From contig NZ_LHOX01000018.1 of NCBI RefSeq assembly GCF_001297065.1, positions 62,001 through 126,000 on the forward strand: a stretch of DNA of 64,000 nucleotides, in the 5' to 3' direction. A program made the position numbers and the translations under genes. Below, one piece after another: positions 33,343 through 41,291 of the stretch. The stretch is from Enterococcus sp. RIT-PI-f. Its GTDB lineage: Bacteria; Bacillota; Bacilli; Lactobacillales; Enterococcaceae. The notes beneath the pieces were generated by a model. The model was not told the origin of the DNA and searched no databases. It saw nothing but the letters and a program-made list of their open reading frames with translations. Positions within the stretch are counted from its first letter, which is position 1. Every line of letters starts with the position of its first letter.

Positions 33343-33621
33343 TCAACTGTAAACCACATCGAATGTTGTTCTTGTTTCAATCGTGGGGTCGTCGGTAATC
33401 TTGATATCATTTACTTTTCCCGCAGGAGAAGGAGAACCTTTGACACCTTCGATAAATTGCGCCATCTCTTCTGACTCACCGACTGCCTCAATCATTACAG
33501 TACCATCGGGTTGATTTTTTACAGTTCCGGTGATACCTATTTGATCAGCCAGCATCTTGGTGGTGTAGCGAAAACCAACGCCTTGGACCCGACCATCGAC
33601 TGTAATGCGTACTTTTTCCAT
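33343..33621 (-). CDS. acyP: Acylphosphatase
   Basis: A 92-residue enzyme that hydrolyses acyl phosphates such as carbamoyl phosphate or 1,3-bisphosphoglycerate. GRVQGVGFRY at residues 10-19 contains the catalytic Arg 18, and GTVKNQPDGTV contains the second catalytic residue, Asn 36. Length matches the family. It diverges from the SpoU methylase gene and is followed at some distance by yidC on the same strand. GGAGGCATCCCT precedes the ATG. Confidence 0.95.
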   Translation of the reverse strand: MEKVRITVDGRVQGVGFRYTTKMLADQIGITGTVKNQPDGTVMIEAVGESEEMAQFIEGVKGSPSPAGKVNDIKITDDPTIETRTTFDVVYS

Positions 33622-33647
33622 AGGGATGCCTCCTTTGCTCTATATTT

Positions 33648-33703
33648 ATGATAGCGTTTTTTTTGTAAAAGAACAAGTTTCACTGATTGAGTCATGCTAT
33701 AAT
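33648..33703. promoter_or_regulatory. Divergent promoters of acyP and the SpoU methylase gene
   Basis: Leftward: TTGTTC (33676-33671), 17 bases, TATCAT (33653-33648). Rightward: the extended -10 TGCTATAAT (33695-33703). The two promoters lie within 60 bases of each other. Confidence 0.65.
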
Positions 33704-33720
33704 GAGTCGAGGTGACAGCT

Positions 33721-34488
33721 ATGAATGAGATCCAGTCAAAAAAGAATGCACTGATCAAAGATACAAAAAAATTAAGTCAAAAGAAATATCGTCAGCAAAG
33801 CGGCCAGTATTTGATCGATGGTTGGCATTTAGTCCAAGAAGCGATTCGCGCAAATGCCGCCATTCAAACGATTTTTGTAACGTCTCGTGGATATGAAGAA
33901 AGCAAGGATAGTCTGCAAACAGTGGATGCTGTGCTTTATTTGATTACGGAAGAAATCGCTGACTATTTGTCAGAATTGCCCACACCCCAAGGAATATTTG
34001 CTGTTGTTGCAAAAGAAAATCAGTTGCCGGATCAATTAAAAGGAAACTGGCTGATCTTAGACAATGTGCAAGATCCTGGGAATGTAGGGACAATGATTCG
34101 GACGGCCGATGCGGCTGGTTTTACAGGTGTTTTCTTAGGTACAGGAACGGCAGACCTATACAGCTCAAAGGTGTTAAGAAGTATGCAAGGCAGCAACTTC
34201 CATTTGCCAATCGTTGAGGGGGCTATTCCTGAGTTTATCGAAGCGTTGCGTGCCCAAGAGGTGAAGATCTATGGTACTGAGCTGAATAAAGATGCACTTG
34301 CCTATACCAACATCAATACATATCCCGCAGCGTTCATTTTGGGAAATGAAGGCCAAGGGGTACAAAAGGACCTATTGGCAGTGACCGATCAAAATGTCTA
34401 CATCCCAATCTATGGTGAAGCAGAATCTTTGAATGTAGCGATAGCAGCAGGTATATTGATGTATCATGCAACAGGTTTAGATCATTAA
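33721..34488 (+). CDS. TrmH/SpoU-family RNA 2'-O-methyltransferase
   Basis: A 255-residue SPOUT methyltransferase with an N-terminal substrate-binding domain (KSKKNALIKDTKKL-like start, QYLIDGWHLVQEAI near 30). The three knot motifs are present: LDNVQDPGNVGTMIRTADAAGF near 119, ILGNEGQGV near 203, and IPIYGEAESLNVAIAAGIL near 224. It probably methylates a ribose in rRNA; the exact position is not determinable from sequence. The ATG at 33721 follows GAGGTGA. Confidence 0.92.
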   Translation: MNEIQSKKNALIKDTKKLSQKKYRQQSGQYLIDGWHLVQEAIRANAAIQTIFVTSRGYEESKDSLQTVDAVLYLITEEIADYLSELPTPQGIFAVVAKENQLPDQLKGNWLILDNVQDPGNVGTMIRTADAAGFTGVFLGTGTADLYSSKVLRSMQGSNFHLPIVEGAIPEFIEALRAQEVKIYGTELNKDALAYTNINTYPAAFILGNEGQGVQKDLLAVTDQNVYIPIYGEAESLNVAIAAGILMYHATGLDH

Positions 34489-34603
34489 GGAACTGTTAAA
34501 CTATGCTCTGTTGACTGAAGGAATCTAGAAAAAACGGTTCATTGGTGCTATACTTTATCTTGTAACAATCAAGCAGATCAAAAAAGGTGGCAGAAAAGAA
34601 TCT

Positions 34604-35113
34604 ATGACAGATAAATGGCAAGAAGATAGCGAATATATGTCTTACGTAGCGGACCTGTTAGCAACAGACGCTGTGAAAAAATTAGCCAACTTTGTGCAGC
34701 ATATGAATTCCACTCGTTTGGAGCATTCGATCAGCGTTTCATATTACAGTTACAAATTGGCCAAGAAATGGGGCGGCGATGCAAGAGCAACAGCACGTGC
34801 AGGACTTCTTCATGATTTATTTTATTATGATTGGCGGACGACGAAGTTTGATGAAGGTACACATGCCTATATGCATCCGCGAATTGCAGTAAAAAATGCC
34901 GAAAAAATCACTGAATTGAGCGATCTTGAAAAAGATATTATTTTGAAGCATATGTGGGGGGCAACGATTGCACCGCCACGATATAAAGAAAGTTATATCG
35001 TCACAATGGTGGATAAATATTGTGCCATCAAAGAAGCTTCGGAACCAATGACTGAGGGCTTGAAAGAAAAATGGGCGCAACGGTTCTGGAAAAAACAACG
35101 GACGATCCATTGA
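34604..35113 (+). CDS. HD-domain hydrolase
   Basis: A 169-residue HD-superfamily protein. The metal ligands appear in LEHSISVSYYSY (His 41), LLHDLFYYDW (His 70-Asp 71), a later His in the ATYAHM-like HAYMHPRIAVKNAE, and an Asp in VTMVDKYCA. It is expected to be a metal-dependent phosphohydrolase, but the substrate is unknown. It sits alone between the SpoU methylase and a convergent YdcF-family gene. AAAGGTGG lies 13 bases ahead of the ATG. Confidence 0.82.
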   Translation: MTDKWQEDSEYMSYVADLLATDAVKKLANFVQHMNSTRLEHSISVSYYSYKLAKKWGGDARATARAGLLHDLFYYDWRTTKFDEGTHAYMHPRIAVKNAEKITELSDLEKDIILKHMWGATIAPPRYKESYIVTMVDKYCAIKEASEPMTEGLKEKWAQRFWKKQRTIH

Positions 35114-35125
35114 TCGGATAAAGTA

Positions 35126-35166
35126 AAAAGACCAAGTGAACGCGTATGCGCTCTCTTGGTCTTTTT
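35126..35166. terminator. Bidirectional terminator, HD protein / YdcF protein
   Basis: AAAAAGACCAAG(TG) with CTTGGTCTTTTT enclosing GCG/CGC. It serves both converging genes. Confidence 0.9.
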
Positions 35167-36366
35167 CTACGTGAAGTATAGTTGCATCAAAGCGGCGATG
35201 ATATAAAAGATGATTATACTAGATAAAACGATGATATGCCGTTTTTTGTGCATAAACAAAATAGCAACAAATTCTCGCAAAAAGGCATTTGGCAAGTAAT
35301 AGAAGGCAGTATGAGCGCCAATCCCATTCGCGTTGACACCTGCTTGATCTGCATAGAGACCCGCACGGAAAATATGATAATTATTGGAACTGAAAATTGC
35401 TTTATATCCTTGTGGTTTCAGCGAATCCATGACTTCTTTCGCAAACTTCATATTCTCAAGAGTCGTTGTCGAATTGGCTTCGACCAAGATCTCGCCTTCC
35501 GGTATCCCTTGTGAAATGGCATAGTCTTTCATGGCGATCGCTTCAGGCACTTTTTCATCGCTGCCTTGTCCACCAGACATCAGTAAACGAGGGGCTTGTT
35601 TTTTTGCCTGAAATTGCAAGTGGTAAAAGTCGATGGCTTTATTGATCCGTTGCGCAAGTAAAGGCGATACAGTTTCACCATTGATCAAACCAGCACCCAA
35701 AACGATGATGAAATCTTGATCATAATGGGGGTGATTAAATTGATAGAGAACCGATACTGACAAAAAGTTCAAGAATACGAAGAACAAATAAAACAAACTC
35801 ACGGGTGCGATGCCAAAAAGGACATTGACCCATTCAGGAAAATGTTGGAGCAGCACATCTGAAAATAGGAAAATCGTTAAGACGACTGCCAATATCAACG
35901 TCAATAGATTTGCGATGGAATGTGATTCACGTCGAAAAACGACCAATGAATTCCAATATAGAAAGACCACCAAAATGACTAACCCAAATAAGAGAACGGC
36001 GAAAAATAAGAATAGTAAGACTGCGAGCAAGCCGCCAACAAGCGGATCTTCAGTCCGCATCAAGTGGATGATCAAGTAGCCGCCAAAGGATAAAATAAAC
36101 AGGTTGAATAACAGACCATTGATCAAACGATGCTTGTTTTTGCGATAGGCGTACAAGAACAGGCTGCCAAAAGCGACCGGGATCAGAATAAAGAAACTGC
36201 CGGTTCGTATTTCGGTGATCGCCAAATAAATCAATAAGGCGAAAATCGTCCAACAAGATTCAAAGAAAAATATATCGGGGTCATCTTTTTTTCTGCGGTA
36301 TTTTTGGACCGCAAACACACCCGAAAAATAAATGATGCCAAAAATCAGCATTGGTGCAAAAACCAT
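35167..36366 (-). CDS. YdcF-family membrane protein (DUF218 domain)
   Basis: A 399-residue protein. The first 200 residues hold about seven membrane helices, followed by a DUF218/YdcF domain (DQDFIIVLGAGLINGETVSPLLAQRI near 225, LLMSGGQGSDEKVPEAIAMKDYAISQGI near 270, SNNYHIFRAGLYADQAGV near 335). A last hydrophobic helix ends the chain. DUF218 proteins such as SanA and ElyC affect envelope integrity; some bind nucleotides. The ATG at 36366 is preferred over the upstream GTG because AAGGAG lies eight bases ahead. The extended -10 TTTGGTATACT lies at 36404-36394. Confidence 0.85.
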   Translation of the reverse strand: MVFAPMLIFGIIYFSGVFAVQKYRRKKDDPDIFFFESCWTIFALLIYLAITEIRTGSFFILIPVAFGSLFLYAYRKNKHRLINGLLFNLFILSFGGYLIIHLMRTEDPLVGGLLAVLLFLFFAVLLFGLVILVVFLYWNSLVVFRRESHSIANLLTLILAVVLTIFLFSDVLLQHFPEWVNVLFGIAPVSLFYLFFVFLNFLSVSVLYQFNHPHYDQDFIIVLGAGLINGETVSPLLAQRINKAIDFYHLQFQAKKQAPRLLMSGGQGSDEKVPEAIAMKDYAISQGIPEGEILVEANSTTTLENMKFAKEVMDSLKPQGYKAIFSSNNYHIFRAGLYADQAGVNANGIGAHTAFYYLPNAFLREFVAILFMHKKRHIIVLSSIIIFYIIAALMQLYFT

Positions 36367-36437
36367 ATGATTCACTCCTTCAACAATATCTTTAGTATAC
36401 CAAATTTCTCGAAAAATGCTTCAGTATGAGGTCAAAG

Positions 36438-36466
36438 TTGCTCAAATACTGACTATTCGCTAAAAT
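36438..36466 (+). promoter_or_regulatory. Promoter of the GyrI-like gene
   Basis: TTGCTC (36438-36443), a 17-base spacer and TAAAAT (36461-36466); 23 bases before the ATG. Confidence 0.6.
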
Positions 36467-36489
36467 AAAGAAAAGAAGGAGGATGAATC

Positions 36490-36990
36490 ATGGAATTAGG
36501 TGAAGTCATTCGCGTGGATGTGCCAGCGTTTTATGTGATAGGAAAAGAGGGAAAAGGATTAGCAGAAGATGGCGGTTCTTGGGTCCCTGCATTGTGGGAA
36601 CTTGCCACGAAAGATTTTCAAGAAATTGAATTTTTAGTCAGTGATCAAGAGGCCAAAGATTTGGAATTTTGGGGACTGATGAGTGATGGAGACAAATGGT
36701 TAGAACCATGGCAAGAAACCGGACGTTATTTAGCTGGTGTCAAAGTCTTGACTGAAAATTTCCCACCAGTCGGTTGGGTGCGTTGGGAAATACCTGCCAT
36801 GTCTTATCTTGCGATCAAAACAGATGAGAGAAATCTCAGTATGATGACGGAAAAAATGCTTTCTGAAGTTTTACCAGAAAACAAGGTACAATTGGCTGCC
36901 GCGATCCAGGAAAGATATCTTCCTCATTTCAAAGAAGGCGAAGTTGAATTGTTTTTCCCAGTCGAGCCAGAAGAAACCCCGCAAACATGA
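36490..36990 (+). CDS. GyrI-like small-molecule-binding domain protein
   Basis: A 166-residue stand-alone GyrI-like (AraC effector-binding/SOUL-type) domain. VPAFYVIGKEGKG at the start, a central WVPALWELATKDFQEIEFLVSD and VGWVRWEIPAMSYLAIKT near 95-112 fit the fold; there is no DNA-binding domain. Such proteins bind hydrophobic cations or, in some lineages, hydrolyse cyclopropanoids; the role here is unknown. It is monocistronic with its own promoter and terminator. AGAAGGAGG precedes the ATG. Confidence 0.78.
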   Translation: MELGEVIRVDVPAFYVIGKEGKGLAEDGGSWVPALWELATKDFQEIEFLVSDQEAKDLEFWGLMSDGDKWLEPWQETGRYLAGVKVLTENFPPVGWVRWEIPAMSYLAIKTDERNLSMMTEKMLSEVLPENKVQLAAAIQERYLPHFKEGEVELFFPVEPEETPQT

Positions 36991-36996
36991 GCGCAT

Positions 36997-37050
36997 AAAA
37001 AAAGCATCTGCCCAAGGTTGATCAGTCAACCAAGGGAGATGCGTTTTTTT
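36997..37050. terminator. Bidirectional terminator, GyrI-like gene / dacA
   Basis: AAAAAGCATCTGCCCAAGGTTG pairs with CAACCAAGGGAGATGCGTTTTT across the loop ATCAGT. A and T runs on both sides suit the two converging genes. Confidence 0.9.
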
Positions 37051-38381
37051 TAGAATAAGTTTGAAAAGAAAGAAGTGACGCCGCGCCAGCCACGAACAAA
37101 AATATTGGCTTTTTCAACGGTGTCAGTTGTGACCAATGGGCTGGAAGTTGTACTGCTCTCATCAACATACCCTAATGTATCGGCAGGGATCGATGCTGTG
37201 ACAGTTCCGATTTCGGTATCCTTGCTGACAGGTGCTTGCAGCGCGGCATCAACAAATTGATCATTGTAGTCAATGGTGGTCGTATAAGCTGTTGCATCCA
37301 TGTCTTTACGTACCCACAATGTCAAGCTTTCTTTGAGGGCAACAGATACAGTCAACTCTTTTCCGTCTTTGACAGCAACTGTTTTTGTATCTGACAGTTC
37401 AGCATTGGCCGGTAAAACCTCAACTTGTTCCCAAGCATCGAAAGAATAATCCATTAGTTTCCCTGTTTCGATGAAACGCACACTTGGATTTTCAGCATGA
37501 CCATTGACGTTCAAGACGACAGTGATGATTCGTTGACCGTCTTTGACAGCTGTCCCGACAAAACAAGCACCAGCCAAGTCCGTTGTGCCGGTTTTTAGGC
37601 CATCGACCCCATCCTTCGCATTGGTAAATCCTGGCAACATCCAGTTCCAGTTGACCATTTCTACAGGAGAATATGAACCTTCGCCGAACGTTTGCGTCGT
37701 TGTACTGGTGATCTCCAACACATCTGGAAAATCTTGCAGCAAGTGGCGTGCAACGATGGCTACGTCTTTTGCGGATAACTCATTTTCATCGGTGGAGGTA
37801 GAGCCGGGATAGATATTCTCTCCTAAGTATGAATTATTCAGGCCAGAAGCATTGACCAGTTTTGCATCGTCGATCCCCCAAGAGCTGACTTTTTCCTTCA
37901 TCAAGTCAACAAAATCACTTTCCGAACCAGCTATTTTTTCAGCTAGGGCGACAATAGCAGCATTTGCAGATTGTATATAACTGGCGTCATACAAATCTTT
38001 CACAGTATAGGTGACGTCTTGATGCAGTGGGACATTGGATAGGTCAGGAGATACACTCAAATCAGCTGCATACTGTGAGATCTCTACCGTGTCATCCCAA
38101 GCAAGATTGCCCTGTTCTACTTGTTCTGCAACCAGATATAAACTAATGATCTTAGTGATGGATGCGATGCCCATTGCTGTATCCCCATCTTGATCATATA
38201 AAATTTTCCCAGTATCAAAGTCTAAGGAAAAAGCCGCTTTGGCATCAATAGAGAAATCTTGTATCTCTGATGTACTTATCGCAGTATCGTCTGCATAAGA
38301 AACGAGGGGCAATCCAATGGCAACAAACAGCATCATGCAAGCTGCAACGAGTGAGTACCCAAATTTGGTCATTTTTGGCAT
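37050..38381 (-). CDS. dacA: D-alanyl-D-alanine carboxypeptidase (DacA/PBP5 family)
   Basis: A 443-residue low-molecular-weight penicillin-binding protein that trims terminal D-Ala from peptidoglycan stem peptides. It has a signal peptide ending near LVSYA-DD (residue 30), the SxxK motif SITK at 74-77, SAN at 138-140 and KTGTT at 263-267, then a PBP5-type C-terminal beta domain. The C-terminal end (WRGVTSFFSNLF) is amphipathic and should anchor the protein to the outer membrane face. AAAGGAG lies 12 bases before the chosen ATG at 38381. Confidence 0.95.
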   Translation of the reverse strand: MPKMTKFGYSLVAACMMLFVAIGLPLVSYADDTAISTSEIQDFSIDAKAAFSLDFDTGKILYDQDGDTAMGIASITKIISLYLVAEQVEQGNLAWDDTVEISQYAADLSVSPDLSNVPLHQDVTYTVKDLYDASYIQSANAAIVALAEKIAGSESDFVDLMKEKVSSWGIDDAKLVNASGLNNSYLGENIYPGSTSTDENELSAKDVAIVARHLLQDFPDVLEITSTTTQTFGEGSYSPVEMVNWNWMLPGFTNAKDGVDGLKTGTTDLAGACFVGTAVKDGQRIITVVLNVNGHAENPSVRFIETGKLMDYSFDAWEQVEVLPANAELSDTKTVAVKDGKELTVSVALKESLTLWVRKDMDATAYTTTIDYNDQFVDAALQAPVSKDTEIGTVTASIPADTLGYVDESSTTSSPLVTTDTVEKANIFVRGWRGVTSFFSNLF

Positions 38382-38419
38382 AGTGATAGTTAGCTCCTTT
38401 AGTCTGTATCTAAAAAAAA

Positions 38420-38448
38420 AGTTTAACAAAGTGTAGCGACGGTTGCAA
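38420..38448 (-). promoter_or_regulatory. dacA promoter
   Basis: On the minus strand TTGCAA (38448-38443), 17 bases, TAAACT (38425-38420), about 40 bases from the start codon. Confidence 0.6.
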
Positions 38449-38578
38449 TACTATCGGAACAAACTTAGAAAGAATATTGCAAATAAACATGGCTTTATCT
38501 ATGTTCCTATGAACAAGCAGAGTGGCAAGCTGCATCGAATCTAGCTTAAACAGTAAAGCTTAATCGTAACTTAAAAAC

Positions 38579-38608
38579 AAAAAAACCTTTCTCTATACGA
38601 GAAAGGTG
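38579..38608 (-). terminator. Terminator of the small membrane-protein gene
   Basis: On the minus strand ACCTTTCTC/GAGAAAGGT is followed by seven T (complement of the A run at 38580-38585). It closes the short transcript that begins near 38912. Confidence 0.82.
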
Positions 38609-38645
38609 GCGGTACAATGATCAAACACATCGATGAAGGATTTGG

Positions 38646-38798
38646 CTACTGTCTGCGATTGTCTTCGTTGTGGATTCTAACGGGAACTTTCACTTGTTTG
38701 GCTTCTTGGTCCATCAATAAACGTGCCATAAAGAATGTGCCTGCCAATAAAGCTGCCAATGCAAAAATGGAGAATAGTGAAATAAATGTAGCTAACAT
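38646..38798 (-). CDS. 50-residue single-pass membrane protein behind a tRNA-like leader
   Basis: A short gene read directly from the minus strand. The product begins MLATFISLFSIFALAALLAG, giving one hydrophobic helix at about residues 2-28. A polar, charged tail follows, containing DQEAKQVKVPVRIHNED and ending NRRQ. The ATG at 38798 is preceded by AAGAAGGG at a suitable distance, a promoter lies at about 38923, and a terminator at 38579-38608, so the unit is self-contained. An overlapping plus-strand frame of 61 codons lacks a start context and is rejected. I do not recognise the family. The helix suggests an inner-membrane protein with its charged tail in the cytoplasm. Confidence 0.72.
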   Translation of the reverse strand: MLATFISLFSIFALAALLAGTFFMARLLMDQEAKQVKVPVRIHNEDNRRQ

Positions 38799-38828
38799 AT
38801 GAATCCCTTCTTTCTGTTTTTTAGTAAT

Positions 38829-38906
38829 GTGGAAGGTAGGAGTCGAACCTACACCTTAAATTATGAACGATCAAACATCACTCAACGGAACACCTTGTTC
38901 AACCAC
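38829..38906 (-). ncRNA. tRNA-like structured element in the 5' leader of the 50-residue protein gene
   Basis: Read on the minus strand, the 78-base segment begins GTGGTTG and ends CTTCCAC. Just inside the 3' end is a canonical T-arm: 5-bp stem GTAGG/CCTAC and 7-base loop TTCGACT. The rest is not a tRNA. GAACA/TGTTC forms a tight hairpin in place of a D-arm, and TGAGTGAT/ATCGTTCA an 8-bp stem with loop GTTTG in place of an anticodon arm. The acceptor-like ends pair at GTGG/CCAC and at the last position only. There is no CCA. It starts about six bases after the predicted transcription start and ends 30 bases before the downstream ATG, so it is most likely a cis-acting leader. Confidence 0.55.
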
Positions 38907-38917
38907 TTGATATATGT

Positions 38918-38926
38918 ATCATAGCA
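38918..38926 (-). promoter_or_regulatory. Extended -10 promoter upstream of the tRNA-like leader
   Basis: On the minus strand TGCTATGAT (38926-38918) is an extended -10 element; transcription would begin near 38911. No clear -35 is seen. Confidence 0.6.
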
Positions 38927-39001
38927 TGAACCAGCGCTAAATGCTGGGAAAAAGTCTGAGTAATAACAGAAGAATTTGTGAAGAAAGGATGAACGGTGCA
39001 T

Positions 39002-39343
39002 TCACATTTTTTTGAGGGAATAGTGGGTATCTTCCGCTTCATCATAAAGTGTGATGACGGCACCTTTTTGTTCAAAAATCAAATGATACCCGAACGAATC
39101 CAACAAGACAAGCCGCGTAGGTGTGAGTTCAACGATTGTCGTAGGAATCAATTTTTCTTCTATTAAAAGGGTGTAATCAGCAGTGATATCTACAATCACA
39201 GGTTTGTTCATCTTTAAAGTGAACTGCCATTTGCCAATAAAATTTTGTCGAATCTCTTGTTTTTGTTTTTCTTTTTTTAGTAAAATGGAGCTGACAAACC
39301 CTGTCGCCAATGATAAGCCAATCAACAATGATTTCTTTTTCAC
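39002..39343 (-). CDS. DUF4828-like small membrane-anchored protein
   Basis: A protein of about 113 residues, starting at GTG 39343 (VKKKSLLIGLSLATGF). It has an N-terminal hydrophobic helix (residues 4-20), a Lys/Glu-rich linker and a small beta-rich domain (IGKWQFTLKMNKPVIVDITADYTLLIEE onward) ending in YSLKKM. This matches my recollection of the DUF4828 family in Lactobacillales; function unknown. The start is uncertain because AGGACG is a weak site; a longer frame begins at 39409 with a non-hydrophobic extension. It diverges from sfsA. Confidence 0.65.
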   Translation of the reverse strand: MKKKSLLIGLSLATGFVSSILLKKEKQKQEIRQNFIGKWQFTLKMNKPVIVDITADYTLLIEEKLIPTTIVELTPTRLVLLDSFGYHLIFEQKGAVITLYDEAEDTHYSLKKM

Positions 39344-39519
39344 AGATTCACGTCCTATCTCGTGCCGCTTCAGTGATTGACCCGTAAAGAAGGGACAATG
39401 AAGTAGCAAAATTGTTGAAACTAGTATACCATGAGTAAGTAAAAAAACATGGTACTTTAGTTTGAACTTTAGAAGTTTTTAGAAAACTATGCTATGATTC
39501 AAAAAGAATAGGTGATAAA

Positions 39520-40260
39520 GTGAATTACCCGAATATCGTCAAAGCTTCTTTTATCGTAAGAGACAATCGGTTTGTTGCTCGTTGCCGTTTGCTTACCGGC
39601 GAAGAAGTCATTGTTCATGTCAAAAATACAGGTCGAGGCAAAGAAGTGCTGATCGAAGGGGTACCAGTGGTCTTACAGTATTGGGATAATCCTAAGCGGA
39701 AGACCAATTATGATTTGATTGCAGTTAAAAAGGGCATCCAATGGATCAATATCGACAGTCAAATCCCGAATCGCTTGGCGTATGAAGGCATGCTTGATGG
39801 GCAAATTCAATTGCCTGGTTTGAATGGCGAGATTGTCCTATTGCGGCGAGAAGTGGTCTATGGTCAATCGAAATTTGACTTTTATCTGGAAACCGATCAA
39901 GGTGAAACTGGCTTTGTGGAAGTGAAAGGAATGACGTTGGAAAACAATAGAGTCGGCGCATTTCCAGACGCGCCTACCCTTAGAGGTTTAAAGCATGTCA
40001 ATGAATTGATCCATGCCAAAAAAGCTGGTTACTATGCTGCGGTCTTATTTTTGATCCAATTTGAAGGGGTAGACGTAGCAACGATCCATCGTAAGATGCA
40101 ACCAGCATTGGCAGAGGCAATCGCCCAAGCCCAGTTGGCGAACGTCTCAGTTTTTGCATACAATTGTCAAGTGGACGAAGGAAAGATCTCACTTCTCTCC
40201 CCAATACCATTTGATTTAGCAGCACCATTTAAAGATCCAAATGATCCAACGATTGAATAA
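39520..40260 (+). CDS. sfsA: SfsA-family DNA/RNA nuclease
   Basis: A 246-residue SfsA protein with an N-terminal OB fold and a C-terminal PD-(D/E)xK-like domain; GFVEVKGMTLENN near residue 130 carries the conserved E-x-K. The motif GAFPDAPTLRGLKHVNEL follows. SfsA was named for sugar fermentation stimulation but is now regarded as a nuclease family. It starts with GTG, behind AGGTGA, and an extended -10 element TGCTATGAT lies about 20 bases ahead. It is probably co-transcribed with the following oxidoreductase and helicase genes. Confidence 0.9.
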   Translation: MNYPNIVKASFIVRDNRFVARCRLLTGEEVIVHVKNTGRGKEVLIEGVPVVLQYWDNPKRKTNYDLIAVKKGIQWINIDSQIPNRLAYEGMLDGQIQLPGLNGEIVLLRREVVYGQSKFDFYLETDQGETGFVEVKGMTLENNRVGAFPDAPTLRGLKHVNELIHAKKAGYYAAVLFLIQFEGVDVATIHRKMQPALAEAIAQAQLANVSVFAYNCQVDEGKISLLSPIPFDLAAPFKDPNDPTIE

Positions 40261-40277
40261 AGAAAGAAGGCATTCTT

Positions 40278-41279
40278 ATGATTCATTTAGGCATTATCGG
40301 TACCAATTGGATAACCGATCAATTTGTTGAAGCAGCACACCAAACCAACCGCTATCGGTTACGCGCTGTCTATTCAAGAACTTTGGCCAAGGCGGAAGCC
40401 TTTGGCAAAAAATATGGCGAGGTTCTTTATGAAACAGATCTACAGACCTTTTTTGACTTGCCGGAGATCGACACTGTCTATATCGCCTCTCCCAATAGTT
40501 TACACTTTGCGCAAGCCAAACAAGCGATTCTTGCAGGCAAACACGTGATCGTCGAAAAGCCTGCGTTTTCAACACCACGAGAAATGGCAGAAATCATCAC
40601 ATTGGCAAATCAGCAACAAGTCCTGTTTTTTGAAGCAGCTCGGAACATCCACGAAAAAAGCTTCCGGACCGTGGCCGATTTCTTACCAACAAAAGGTGCG
40701 ATCATTGGGGCCAACTTTTCTTATATGAAATATTCATCCCGCTATGATGCTGTTTTGGCAGGGGAAGAACCAAATATTTTTTCTCCTCATTTTTCCGGCG
40801 GCGCATTGGCAGACTTGGGCGTCTATACGATTTATGCCACTTTGGCTTGGTTTGGCAAACCGGAAGGGATCCATTACTTTGCCCGCAAGCTGCCAACAGG
40901 TGTCGACGGTATCGGGAGTGCGATCTTACGTTACCCGACTTTCGATGTGACGATCCAAACAGGAAAAATCGCTGACGCGCATTTGCGTTCTGAAATCTAT
41001 TTTGACAATGGGACATTAGACCTAAATGCTGTGAATGCCATCGAAGAAGCGACATTCTATGGCCGTTCAGAAGCGGATACTCAAGAATTAGCGGTTGCGG
41101 CGCAAGCGAATCCAATGGTAGAAGAAGCCAATGATTTCGCAGATGTGATCGAAGACAGCACTGATCCGCTGCAAGGGAAACGCTATGAAGAATGGGTTGA
41201 GCTGGCACGCAGTGTCAATGAAACGATATACCTCATGCGGAAACAAGCAGACATCGATTTTGATGCAGACCAAGAGTAG
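40278..41279 (+). CDS. Gfo/Idh/MocA-family oxidoreductase
   Basis: A 333-residue NAD(P)-dependent oxidoreductase. The Rossmann start LGIIGTNWITDQF lacks the third Gly of GxGxxG, which is common in this family. VYIASPNSLHFAQAKQAILAGKHVIVEKPAF near residues 73-103 carries the conserved EKP. A C-terminal alpha/beta domain follows, with GGALADLGVYTIYATLAWFG near 173. Substrate is not predictable. AGAAGG precedes the ATG, and the gene lies 17 bases after sfsA. Confidence 0.88.
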   Translation: MIHLGIIGTNWITDQFVEAAHQTNRYRLRAVYSRTLAKAEAFGKKYGEVLYETDLQTFFDLPEIDTVYIASPNSLHFAQAKQAILAGKHVIVEKPAFSTPREMAEIITLANQQQVLFFEAARNIHEKSFRTVADFLPTKGAIIGANFSYMKYSSRYDAVLAGEEPNIFSPHFSGGALADLGVYTIYATLAWFGKPEGIHYFARKLPTGVDGIGSAILRYPTFDVTIQTGKIADAHLRSEIYFDNGTLDLNAVNAIEEATFYGRSEADTQELAVAAQANPMVEEANDFADVIEDSTDPLQGKRYEEWVELARSVNETIYLMRKQADIDFDADQE

Positions 41280-41291
41280 GAATGGATAAAA

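Noticed and set aside
38617-38802. Plus-strand reading frame of 61 codons
   Set aside because: It runs antisense to the better supported 50-residue gene, lacks a promoter, and begins just after a hairpin that terminates the opposite strand.
38829-38906. A functional tRNA gene on the minus strand
   Set aside because: Only the T-arm and partial acceptor ends fit. There is no D-arm with the usual G residues, no 5-bp/7-base anticodon arm and no usable anticodon, and the acceptor stem has two adjacent mismatches.
40702-41208. 168-codon minus-strand frame over the MocA-family gene
   Set aside because: Antisense to a clear Gfo/Idh/MocA gene, with no start context and an amino-acid mix unlike a real protein.
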